This document shows positions 34,501-41,842 of a stretch of 50,115 nucleotides of DNA, piece by piece. The stretch lies in contig CANLCJ010000029.1 of assembly GCA_947489085.1 (NCBI GenBank), positions 1 through 50,115 on the forward strand, given 5' to 3'. How positions within the stretch are numbered: the stretch's first letter is position 1; every line of letters starts with the position of its first letter. The DNA is from an uncultured Flavobacteriaceae bacterium (GTDB taxonomy: Bacteria; Bacteroidota; Bacteroidia; Flavobacteriales; Flavobacteriaceae). Position numbers and translations under genes: made by a program. The notes beneath the pieces were generated by a model that saw nothing but the letters and a program-made list of their open reading frames with translations, searched no databases and was not told the origin of the DNA.

Positions 34501-34691
34501 GGGCGTCTTGCTGGGCACTGCCCTTCCATTACAACACGACGCTCTTGCGTCATAATACAAAACATGTGTTCTAAGCATGCTATGGGGTCGTTACAACTGC
34601 AAGTTGAGTCATAATATTTGGCATCTTTTGGTGCGAGATCCGTCGCTTTTTTACCGTCTTTTCTTGGTTGGTCATTATAAAGACTTTTCAT
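31524..34691 (-). CDS. Catalase-like domain fused to LodA/GoxA-type quinoprotein oxidase
   Basis: The 1055-residue protein has two domains. Residues about 35-360 resemble catalase-family hemoproteins, with FLRTHGILEGELSI supplying the distal His70 and ARVRVYQASANYRRAKN supplying an RxxxY motif with the proximal Tyr349. A Pro/Glu-rich linker (about 361-400) follows. Residues about 401-1055 are a LodA/GoxA amino-acid oxidase domain: EVRIHPGIGIARVGNSTKDFYIGPE, FCIADAFHPGAELTWPMR with Cys822 and GDLTRWMAVPWQGD with Trp893, the candidate pair for cysteine tryptophylquinone. There is no signal peptide. LodA enzymes oxidise an amino acid and release H2O2, so the fused catalase-like domain may consume it. 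The substrate is unknown. Confidence 0.88.
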   Translation of the reverse strand: MKSLYNDQPRKDGKKATDLAPKDAKYYDSTCSCNDPIACLEHMFCIMTQERRVVMEGQCPARRPVFLRTHGILEGELSILEDKVPEDYKHGLFEKPAKHPVYVRYSSDLADGRPDWKSTIGIGIKIFNVDSTEPYAKGKKAKSSKTADLLLQNVPNFFVDTAADMCNFTKASFEGWSNEWIQENAPNTNQLLDGMAKPIRSVFDTSLWSVVPFKLGDGFCKYILRPGTSTFFEEPDINDPNFLAKDLAGRMAKGAATLDIYIQKRPTPKDGFSQAYIDECYPLDKATVVWDEKEAVPVKVATINLKKQDITKKERETYGDWLAFNIGRTPEANKPAKESSVAQARVRVYQASANYRRAKNEQPVEEPQAPGTPVIKNPKCPFSGVVPRPEEEQPKALTQAQIDAITEVRIHPGIGIARVGNSTKDFYIGPEVSHPEPTAFGSTRDKTGAIKRQAARFRVYGYDKNGNIVAEIQQSKNTQVEWAVHVANKKSAWYEFDAAMDIPATVSLKVPLRNPDIKGSDRSALAIDPGEKKIMGINMNDSSYNLKGNFQGTPVMLGQLRTDAVGRLLFLPGFGVSASPANTPVFDPENPSTFNNPAGWYDDIADGPVKAKVTIGTKDFIADPAWVASAPPNYAPDIVSWRSMNDLMQNVYITSGMQDLPKRVSFKKHVQPILTRLSELQWVNKGFLSMFGAGAPMNFTDKALLKKLATAPISMTYPDPYGELRRTIYNSFRAKDVKSVEEGAWPWIYGDAFGYTNPDPSVAPSASTYLQLPAFYDYILSAWVEGNFISDYKPEEELQTTLDKIDLQDQPQALDAANMHFCIADAFHPGAELTWPMRNASMYRAPYRIRMRAEGKTDPTYGSNLTTTQVMAMNGPLYDQGPGDLTRWMAVPWQGDTAFCRSGYDMEYDPYLPTFWPARVPNQVLTRIDYDTLMDKSKPYEERIAAFHNRPSWLRQLPGANPVAEQMIYMIEHFGDMGIVEAMPSPRHDKGFEWMPEHIYVENLSEVKAAELNKAHKLFLENYGDMNDTDKALTEAGWFSEEQRNEFATIKRRGN

Positions 34692-35620
34692 AAAATAATT
34701 TTTGTTAGGGTTGTATTTTCGCTTTTAAATGTAGTAATTTCACTTTATAAAACACGTTCATAAAAGTTATTTTTCTTACTAAAATGTAAAATTTCTAAAA
34801 CTATCTTTAAAGTCATATCGCTCTTGCTTTAAAATTATAACAAACTATTCCAGTAGCATATTCTAAAATCGAATAGTAAACGGTTACACTTTTAAAACTA
34901 AGATTTATGTAAAGTTCTCTAATATTTTACGCTTAAATGAAATAACATGCATTCGCGTTCCTTAATTTTTTGATATAAAAAACAAAGCTCAATTAGACAA
35001 AGCCCCAATAAAAATTCGTTTTCCGATTAATATATTCCAACTCTACGTCTTTGTTGTCCATTACAATTCATCAAATAATAGACAGTATTCTTTTAGCGAA
35101 ATATAATAGTAAAGAAGGGGGTTTCGTTATCGGTATGTTTGATCCAATTACAACTGTAATATTGGCTTTTGGTTTAATACTAATGGTTGGTAAAACGGCA
35201 CTATAGTAGGCAAAAATTTAAATAGAAACGAATTAAAAATGCCCTAAAATAAACATGTCTGTGACGTGTTGACAGGTCAACTCTAAAAATCTTGTTGATT
35301 AGGCAAACCGCTGCTGTAAAAGTAGTACCTGCACAGTTTTACACTTAAGATATTTTGAGTATTTAAACGGAGGCTTAACCACTTTTTAACTTAACATGTA
35401 GAGAGATCCATATATAAAAAATTTAAACCATAAGTATTTGGAGTATTTACTGTATCAACGTACACAAAAAATGAAAGTTATTAAACTACAGAAATTTACG
35501 CACACATAATAAAAAATCGTTTGTGTACTATAAAAAAGCTTTTAAATTTATAGTGTCGATAATATGTATTAATTTGTGTTATCCCGTTGTCGCGTATAAT
35601 TTAAATAGACCCCAAGAAAA
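34692..35620. other. Long intergenic region
   Basis: This gap of 929 bp separates divergent genes. It contains an open frame without a normal start (35012-35206, plus strand) that ends in a 23-codon ATG frame, MFDPITTVILAFGLILMVGK and three more residues, which looks like one membrane helix. A short perfect dyad GTTGAC-AG-GTCAAC lies at 35268-35281. I see no RNA family I can name and no clear promoter for the oxidase operon. Confidence 0.5.
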
Positions 35621-36046
35621 ATGAAAAAATATTTAGAGGCAAGCCCTGAATCTGGAAAGAAATTTTATATGGATTACCTTAATAAAGGGAAAATTATAAT
35701 GTTAAACTTATTAAAATTTCACTTAGAAGCAGATTATACAGATTTTGATGAATTAAAACCTAAATCGAAAATTTCAGGCGAAGAAGCTTATGAGTTATAT
35801 ATGGAAAATACATTACCCGAATTGAAAAATATTGGAAGTAAAATAATCTATTATGGCAAAAGTACAAACTTTTTAATTGGACCAGCTTATGAAAAATGGG
35901 ATGCTATTTTATTAGTGGAACACGAGTCTATTGAAAAATTTATGACGTTTTCGCAGAGTAAAGTGTATTTAAATAATGTGGGACATAGAATGGCTGGATT
36001 GGCAGATTCGAGACTTTTACCTACAACAGAAATACATAACAACTAA
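35621..36046 (+). CDS. DUF1330 domain protein
   Basis: The 141-residue soluble protein has a ferredoxin-like dimeric alpha-beta barrel pattern: KIIMLNLLKFH, then GEEAYELYMENTLPELKNIGSKIIYYGK, WDAILLVEHESIEKFMTF and HRMAGLADSRLLPT. The family is uncharacterised. It precedes the VOC protein gene by 7 nt, so the two form an operon. Confidence 0.85.
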   Translation: MKKYLEASPESGKKFYMDYLNKGKIIMLNLLKFHLEADYTDFDELKPKSKISGEEAYELYMENTLPELKNIGSKIIYYGKSTNFLIGPAYEKWDAILLVEHESIEKFMTFSQSKVYLNNVGHRMAGLADSRLLPTTEIHNN

Positions 36047-36053
36047 AATAATT

Positions 36054-36437
36054 ATGAGACTAAACGCTGGAATATTAACTAGAAAACTCTCTGAAACAAA
36101 ATCATTTTATAAAGAAAATTTAGGTTTTAAAATCAAATTTGAAAATGAATTCTACCTTCTTCTTGAAACACCTAATAAAAAAGATACATTGAGTTTTCTT
36201 TTACCAAATCACCCAACTCAACATCCTTTTTTTCATAAACCTTTTCTAGGAGAAGGCATGTACCTAACAATTGAGGTTGACAATGTCTATAAATTATATA
36301 AAGAAATAGAAAATAAGGGAGTTGAAATAAAGGTAGATATAAGGAATGAACCTTGGGGAGAAAGACATTTTGCCATTACAGATCCAAATGGAATTGGAAT
36401 TGATATTGTAAATTATACTCAACCACTAGGAAGTTAG
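36054..36437 (+). CDS. VOC (glyoxalase/bleomycin-resistance) family protein
   Basis: The 128-residue single-chain VOC protein has two beta-alpha-beta-beta-beta units: AGILTRKLSETKSFYKENLGFKI and GMYLTIEVDNVYKLYKEIENKGVEI, ending GERHFAITDPNGIGIDIVNY. The ATG at 36054 is chosen because the longer frame would run inside the DUF1330 gene. The fold covers many metal-dependent enzymes and binding proteins, so no substrate can be given. Confidence 0.87.
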   Translation: MRLNAGILTRKLSETKSFYKENLGFKIKFENEFYLLLETPNKKDTLSFLLPNHPTQHPFFHKPFLGEGMYLTIEVDNVYKLYKEIENKGVEIKVDIRNEPWGERHFAITDPNGIGIDIVNYTQPLGS

Positions 36438-36837
36438 AAAAACAACACACAATATTGGTAATCATTGCACAGAGCATTCATTCCCAGAAAGAGCTTTAAA
36501 TAAAGTGTTTGAGAATATTTTTTGTTTCATAAGCTTATTAAAAACTTATAGTTTAAGAGGTTTTAGTTTAACGCCAAAGGCTTTGAGTAAATTTAAGGGA
36601 TACTCTTCAAAGTTATAAGCAATCGCTGAGCGCTACATAGTTGTTTTGGCCTGTTTAATCACTATAATTTGTGTTTTTTGTAAATTCACAAATTGCATTA
36701 ACGTCTTAAAATATATAAGAATTCTTAATAGGCTTATTTTTCTTGTATTACTAAAGATAATTAATAGTATTATCTTTATAAACTCATATAACAAACTATA
36801 ATAAATAGGAGGTTACTTTGAAGTTAAAAACATCTGC
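36438..36837. other. Intergenic region
   Basis: These 400 bp lie between the VOC gene and the AraC-type regulator. On the minus strand about 30 codons (36546-36635) read like a degenerate protein end (AIAYNFEEYPLNLLKAFGVKLKPLKL), preceded by an in-frame stop. This may be a decayed gene or transposase remnant. No promoter of the usual form is evident for the regulator. Confidence 0.4.
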
Positions 36838-37677
36838 ATGCCAATAGAAAACATACCTGAGCTTTATATTAAAGATAGTGAGAAAAAAATTGATTTGTTC
36901 GTTTATGATTTTAAAATGACTAATGATGTCGTTAAAAGCAAGGTCAATTTAGGGATGAATATGTTTAGCTTTTTACAAGTAGGAAAAAAGCAGGTCCATT
37001 TTGCTGGAACAACAATTGCCGTAAACCAAGATCAATCTTTATTATTAAAAAAAGGAAATTGGCTTTGGACAGAATTACTAGATACAGAAACTATTTATTA
37101 TTGCAAACTCTTTTTCTTTTCAGAAAAAAAGCTGAAAGAATTTCTTGAAAAACACACAGAAAATGATAGAAAAGTAATAGAAAAAACACCTTATTTTATA
37201 ATTAAAAATGACGCCTACATCAGTTCATACCTAAATTCATTATCTGCAATTACTAAAGCGCCCATAATTCTTGCTGACAATTTACTTTCGGTTAAATTTG
37301 AGGAATTAATGCTTTATCTTTTGCAAAAATATGGTAGAAAATTTGAGCTGTATCTTCATTCTTTAATTATTAAAGAAACTTCGCCTTTTAAAAAAATTGT
37401 AGAAAGTAAAATACATTCAAACTTAAAGTTAGAAGAAATTGCCTTTTTATGTAACATGAGTCTATCTACTTTTAAACGCCATTTTATTAAAGAATACAAA
37501 ACATCTCCCGGGAAATGGCTTCAAGACAAGCGACTTCAAAAAGCAAAAGAAACTTTAGAGCAACATAATTTAAAACCTTCAGACATCTATCTCGATTTTG
37601 GTTACAACAATCTTTCAAACTTTAGCATAGCCTTTAAAAACAAATTTGGCTTTAACCCTAGCAAAATAACTTTATAA
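36838..37677 (+). CDS. AraC family transcriptional regulator
   Basis: The 279-residue protein has an N-terminal ligand-sensing half (about 1-175) without clear family motifs. The C-terminal AraC DNA-binding domain (about 180-279) has two helix-turn-helix units: LEEIAFLCNMSLSTFKRHFIKEYKTSPGKWLQDKRLQKA and PSDIYLDFGYNNLSNFSIAFKNKFGFNPSK. It lies 132 bp upstream of, and in the same direction as, the GlcG/HbpS gene, which is a plausible target. Its inducer is unknown. Confidence 0.92.
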   Translation: MPIENIPELYIKDSEKKIDLFVYDFKMTNDVVKSKVNLGMNMFSFLQVGKKQVHFAGTTIAVNQDQSLLLKKGNWLWTELLDTETIYYCKLFFFSEKKLKEFLEKHTENDRKVIEKTPYFIIKNDAYISSYLNSLSAITKAPIILADNLLSVKFEELMLYLLQKYGRKFELYLHSLIIKETSPFKKIVESKIHSNLKLEEIAFLCNMSLSTFKRHFIKEYKTSPGKWLQDKRLQKAKETLEQHNLKPSDIYLDFGYNNLSNFSIAFKNKFGFNPSKITL

Positions 37678-37766
37678 GTTTTGCTTTATCAGCTTCATTT
37701 CAAAATTTGACCTTTTTTCATAAGTTATTGAACTATTTCGATAATTCAATAGGACAACTTCTATTC

Positions 37767-37774
37767 TAAATTTG
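37767..37774 (+). promoter_or_regulatory. Putative -7 element of the GlcG/HbpS gene
   Basis: TAAATTTG lies 35 nt before the start codon and matches TAnnTTTG. No good -33 TTG is found at the usual distance, which would be consistent with activation by a regulator. Confidence 0.5.
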
Positions 37775-37809
37775 TACTAAAAACAATAACAATTTTAAAG
37801 TACAAAATT

Positions 37810-38208
37810 ATGAATATTACATTGGAACAAGCGGAAAAAGCTATCGCAGCTGCAAAAGAAAAATCTATAGCAATTGACACAAAAATGAATATTGCAATTG
37901 TAGACACAGGAGCAAATTTAGTGGCATTTGGAAGAATGGATGGCGCTTGGTTAGGCTCACTTGATATAGCAATAAAAAAAGCAAAAACAGCTAGTCTTTT
38001 TGATATGAATACTGGAGTTATTGGAGAACTGTCTCAACCAGGACAGCCTTTATTTAACATTGAGCATTCTAATAATGGATTGATTACTTTTCCAGGTGGT
38101 GTGCCAATAAAAGATGCAAGTGGCAAAATTATTGGAGCTATTGGAGTTAGTGGAAGCTCTGTTGAAAACGACCATACAGTTGCAGAAGCTGGAGCAACAG
38201 CGTTCTAA
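37810..38208 (+). CDS. GlcG/HbpS family heme-binding-like protein
   Basis: The 132-residue protein has [74 protein letters not shown] and an [20 protein letters not shown] loop, characteristic of GlcG/HbpS. Members bind heme or small ligands and act in sensing or as accessory proteins. There is no signal peptide, unlike secreted HbpS. It is transcribed alone and ends at a strong terminator. Confidence 0.9.
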   Translation: MNITLEQAEKAIAAAKEKSIAIDTKMNIAIVDTGANLVAFGRMDGAWLGSLDIAIKKAKTASLFDMNTGVIGELSQPGQPLFNIEHSNNGLITFPGGVPIKDASGKIIGAIGVSGSSVENDHTVAEAGATAF

Positions 38209-38225
38209 TAAAACGCTGTTAATAT

Positions 38226-38260
38226 AAAAGAGGTAACTAAAATTAATTATTACCTCTTTT
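38226..38260 (+). terminator. Terminator of the GlcG/HbpS gene
   Basis: AAAAGAGGTAA (38226-38236) pairs perfectly with TTACCTCTTTT (38250-38260), and the right arm ends in four T. It lies 18 nt after the stop. Confidence 0.85.
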
Positions 38261-38326
38261 ATTAAATAACTATAAAAAACATGCTATAGAATTGTAGTAT
38301 TACTATTAACCTGTGTTGCTATGTAC

Positions 38327-38363
38327 AAAAAAAGGGTTCAACTTTTAAAGTTGAACCCTTTTT
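38327..38363. terminator. Second, bidirectional terminator hairpin
   Basis: A near-perfect palindrome, AAAAAGGGTTCAACTTT (38329-38345) with its complement (38347-38363), has T-runs on both strands. It probably ends the minus-strand YHS gene 100 nt away and backs up the terminator at 38226. Its GGGTTCAACT arm resembles the hairpin at 12-40. Confidence 0.85.
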
Positions 38364-38461
38364 ATTTTTTAATTACACTCTTTCTAAAGCAATGTTTATT
38401 ACTTTCTCTTTAGTATTAGTAAAAAAGATTACTATTAGATACATTAAGAGGTGTCTATTAA

Positions 38462-38935
38462 TTAGTTATGAGTTTTGCTCAATTTTTTCCAGTTCTTATC
38501 TGCTACGCTTTTTAATTTAGAATGGTTGTTTTCTGCTAACCAAAGTTGTTTTGCATCTAACTCAACATTAGTTAAGTATAAGTAGTATTTACCATCTTCT
38601 ACTATAAATTTATTTGGATTTACTCTAAATTTTGCTCCTGCATAACATCCAAATGCGCAATAGCCACCGTATTGAGGTACGTATTTTTCAGGGTTTTTAT
38701 CGAATGTTGCTTTTTGATCGGCAGATGTAAAATAGTAAACTACTTTCTTGTGCTCAGATTTATAAGCCTTATTTCCCATTTGTGCTAATTCTAAATCTAG
38801 ATAAGATACAGGACTGTATCCCTCTAAAGCAATATTACTGTTATCGATATTATTTGCCATTTTGTCTTGAGCAAATACTACTGAACTTACTGCTAATGCT
38901 AATCCTAAGATTGTTGTTTTAATTGAATTTTTCAT
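38462..38935 (-). CDS. Secreted YHS-domain protein
   Basis: The 157-residue protein starts at the ATG at 38935, which gives a normal signal peptide (MKNSIKTTILGLALAVSSVVFA). The longer frame to 39004 would add a polar leader. The mature part has a YHS-type domain: GYSPVSYLD, VVYYFTSADQKATFDKNPEKYVPQYGGYCAFGCYAG and FIVEDGKYYLYLTN. YHS domains are small metal-binding modules found with copper and heavy-metal proteins; Cys residues in YCAFGCYAG may bind a metal. Similar flavobacterial proteins occur as single genes, and this one has no metal-transport neighbour. Confidence 0.87.
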   Translation of the reverse strand: MKNSIKTTILGLALAVSSVVFAQDKMANNIDNSNIALEGYSPVSYLDLELAQMGNKAYKSEHKKVVYYFTSADQKATFDKNPEKYVPQYGGYCAFGCYAGAKFRVNPNKFIVEDGKYYLYLTNVELDAKQLWLAENNHSKLKSVADKNWKKLSKTHN

Positions 38936-39657
38936 TTTTTTACTGTTTGTGTTTGGATTTCTGTTTTTTTTATTTGTTTTATGTGTTGAAAAAATCTTTA
39001 CCAAATTATTTTCACTTCATTATTTTAAATTCTATAAATGATTTTTATGACGTGAATTATGTATTTTTTTTCACATAAAAAACATACTATAAAATCTTTA
39101 TTGCGTAAGTTTTTATTCTTAATAAAGTGATAAAAATTATCTCATTCACTTTGTCTAGCGAATTTTTAAAACCTTTCATTTCTTCAATTATTTTTCATTT
39201 TTTTTATTCCAGAAGTATCAAATTTGAACCTGTAAATCTAAAACTTAAAAACAAATGGACAGTAGATAATGAAAGCTAAAACTACTAAATAATAGCTGAA
39301 AAACAGTAGTTTAACAATCCATTGAAGAATGGAGAAACGTCACAAAAAATCATTACAAACTACCAAATAATAAAAAATAATAATAATTTATTTTTTTTAT
39401 TATTACGCATTTGAGTTTGGTCATATCGGAAATATGGAATTAAATTAACTTTGCCGTTTGGTTTTTATCCTTAAAAGGTATGTTATCTCACTATTTCGCT
39501 TATTTAACGGTTTGAATCTTTAATATTATATAGCATTCCAGAATAGATTTTAGATGTATCGCACTCGTTTACAACCTAACTACTTGTAAAATCATCAAAA
39601 CGAGTTATATTTATAACTAATAGCATTTATTTTAACACAGACAAACACAAGCACTAA
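38936..39657. other. Long intergenic region between divergent genes
   Basis: These 722 bp contain no supportable gene. There is a hairpin-capable pair (AAACTACT 39279-39286, AGTAGTTT 39305-39312), a long A/T-only tract around 39365-39403 and a TAACTTTG promoter-like element at 39446-39453, about 200 nt before the lipoprotein gene. Confidence 0.5.
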
Positions 39658-40680
39658 ATGAAACAGTTAATATTATTTTTTTTTAGCCTTTTTCTATTGT
39701 CTTGCTCTAATTTAGACAGAGAAAATAAATATTCGGCATTAATTAAAAAAGTACAGCATATTGAAGACAGTATTTTTGTTGGAGACATGGTTATCCACAA
39801 TGCATTTAAGCAGCAAATTTTAGCACACTCAGGAAACCAATTTGACAGCCTCGTTATTTTAGAAAAGGTATACAAACCCAATAAAAATACTTTTGACAAC
39901 TGCCTTGGGAGGATCTTTGGTAGTGAAAAAGGAAAAATGTTCAAATCCAAAGGCATTTGCAAATGGAATCGAACCTTACTAAAAAACCATGATAGTTTAA
40001 TAACTTCAATACTATCTGTTATTGAAACTTTAGATATTAACAAATTATTTACAAACCATTTGACTGCTGTTCAAGAAATAACAGGACAGAAAGGAAAAGG
40101 CCGATGGTTGGTTTATTTCGGCCCAATGGGTTTTAGTATATTTGGAGGATGTAATAACGATGCTATGATTCTTGATATGTTTGGCGAAAGTTGGAATATT
40201 GAAGATGTAGATGCCCTATTTGCTCATGAAATTGAACATTTAATTTATGGACCAATTCTCGAAAAGGATAAAAATGCCAATACTGGTTTGGGTGCAACTA
40301 TGGACGAAGGTTTAGCTCAGTTTTTCACCTATAAATATCTAAACCTAAGCGTAGAAGAAGGCTTATTTGGCGAACAAACTAGCCTTCTTTTGGAAAGGGA
40401 AAAGGAAATTTTTAACAAACTAGAACCTCTTCTCTTTAAAACTATTGAAGAAGACTGTACAATATTCAAACATTGTGAAAGAAATGATAGTTGCGAATAC
40501 ATTATTGATGGTTTACCAGACGAGTTATCTGGAAACATTTGTTATTTTCTCGGTTTTAGAATAATTCAGAAATACGAAGAGAACAATGGTAAAGACTCTT
40601 GGAAAGATATATACAACATGCCAATAATTGACTTTTATACCAAAAGTGGTTACAAAGCATTTATAGATTCTATAAATTAG
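39658..40680 (+). CDS. Lipoprotein with zinc-metallopeptidase signature
   Basis: The 340-residue protein has a lipoprotein signal (MKQLILFFFSLFLLSC, lipid-modified Cys16). It has a gluzincin-type active site: HEIEH (190-194) followed by MDEGLAQFF, with Glu217 as likely third zinc ligand. This spacing resembles the DUF2268 group of predicted Zn-dependent proteases, but overall I cannot name the family. Several Cys (81, 101, 165 and a later group in EEDCTIFKHCERNDSCEY) suggest disulfides outside the cytoplasm. It is monocistronic, and no inhibitor or substrate gene is adjacent. Confidence 0.75.
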   Translation: MKQLILFFFSLFLLSCSNLDRENKYSALIKKVQHIEDSIFVGDMVIHNAFKQQILAHSGNQFDSLVILEKVYKPNKNTFDNCLGRIFGSEKGKMFKSKGICKWNRTLLKNHDSLITSILSVIETLDINKLFTNHLTAVQEITGQKGKGRWLVYFGPMGFSIFGGCNNDAMILDMFGESWNIEDVDALFAHEIEHLIYGPILEKDKNANTGLGATMDEGLAQFFTYKYLNLSVEEGLFGEQTSLLLEREKEIFNKLEPLLFKTIEEDCTIFKHCERNDSCEYIIDGLPDELSGNICYFLGFRIIQKYEENNGKDSWKDIYNMPIIDFYTKSGYKAFIDSIN

Positions 40681-40852
40681 GAAAAGTTACTCATAAAATG
40701 ATTAAGTCACGTCAATAAACTTTTGCGCTTTTGTTTTACATAACACATAAGTATAACTGTCAATTTTATAGAAACTTATAAGCTTTCATTTAAAATATTG
40801 TAGTTTAATGGGGCTATAGATAGAATGTTTTTTTAAAGTCAAGTACAATAAA

Positions 40853-41551
40853 ATGAAAACTGTATTAATAACAGGAATCAACAAAGGTCTAGGAAAAGAG
40901 TTATTTGAACTTTTTATTTCGAAACACTACTATGTCTATGGCTTATTGAGAAACAAACTTGAAGCTGAAAAATTGAAAAATCAATTACCTAAAAATGGAA
41001 AAGTAATTCTAGCCGATTTATCGTCAGACGAATCAATGAACCATATTCAAACAGCAATTGGACAAAACCCAGTTGATTTATTAGTAAATAATGCTGGAAT
41101 TGGAGGCAGATCGAATTTAATTGATAAAATAGAATCAAATGAAATTTTGGAGCTCTTCAATGTGCATTGTCTTGGCGTTTTTAGGACAGTAAAAGCACTA
41201 AAAACAAATCTATTAAATGCCAATCAACCAGTTGTAATAAATATAAATAGTAGGTTAGGCTCGATAACTAGACAAAGTAATGGCACATATAAAAATATAC
41301 CTGTAAGTTACTCTTATAGAATTGGAAAAGCAGCTCAAAACATGTTAACCAATTGCTTAAGAACTGAATTTAAAGACAAAATTAAATTTCTAAGTATCCA
41401 TCCAGGCAAAATGAAAACAGATATTGCTCAAGTAGATGCAAATGTTGAACCTAAAATAATTGCCAATAGGATTCTCCAATACTATGAAAATAAAACCTTT
41501 GTAGAAGAAAACGGGATTGTAGAATTAGAAAGAGGATTAATTGAATGGTAA
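40853..41551 (+). CDS. SDR family oxidoreductase
   Basis: The 232-residue short-chain dehydrogenase has the cofactor motif TGINKGLG (7-14), NNAGIGG (79-85) and the catalytic triad Ser133, Tyr155 and Lys159 in YRIGK. It is slightly short at the C-terminus but complete. The substrate cannot be inferred. Upstream and downstream genes are not close enough to form an operon. Confidence 0.9.
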   Translation: MKTVLITGINKGLGKELFELFISKHYYVYGLLRNKLEAEKLKNQLPKNGKVILADLSSDESMNHIQTAIGQNPVDLLVNNAGIGGRSNLIDKIESNEILELFNVHCLGVFRTVKALKTNLLNANQPVVININSRLGSITRQSNGTYKNIPVSYSYRIGKAAQNMLTNCLRTEFKDKIKFLSIHPGKMKTDIAQVDANVEPKIIANRILQYYENKTFVEENGIVELERGLIEW

Positions 41552-41798
41552 AAAACACCACCATTACTTAGCAACTTGGTAAGCTAAAGGTTCAAGCTAT
41601 AAGCCTTGTTGTCTCATTTATTATAGCAATATAAGTTTCCTTTCCTATTTGGACTGTTTTATATGAGACACCACTAATTTCTCAAGGGATTGAATTTGAA
41701 TATAAAAATCCTTTAAGACATAGAGTAGCTGACAAAATAATTAAGCATCCGTAAACTAAACAGACTAAAAATAATCTTTGGCTGCATTTAGTGTAGAA

Positions 41799-41826
41799 AC
41801 AAAAAAAGCTGCTCTGGGCAGCTTCT
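41799..41826 (-). terminator. Terminator of the secreted NTF2-like gene
   Basis: AAGCTGC (41806-41812) pairs with GCAGCTT (41818-41824). On the minus strand it is followed by seven T. It lies 19 nt after the gene's stop. Confidence 0.85.
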
Positions 41827-41842
41827 TTTGTACTTGTAAATT

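Noticed and set aside
35260-35345. Riboswitch-like stretch (possible cobalamin type)
   Set aside because: Apart from a short dyad, the conserved B12-box bases could not be found, and the downstream genes are unrelated to cobalamin.
39365-39403. A/T tract read as a terminator
   Set aside because: It consists only of A and T and could pair with itself in many ways, but it has no G/C stem and is far from any gene end.
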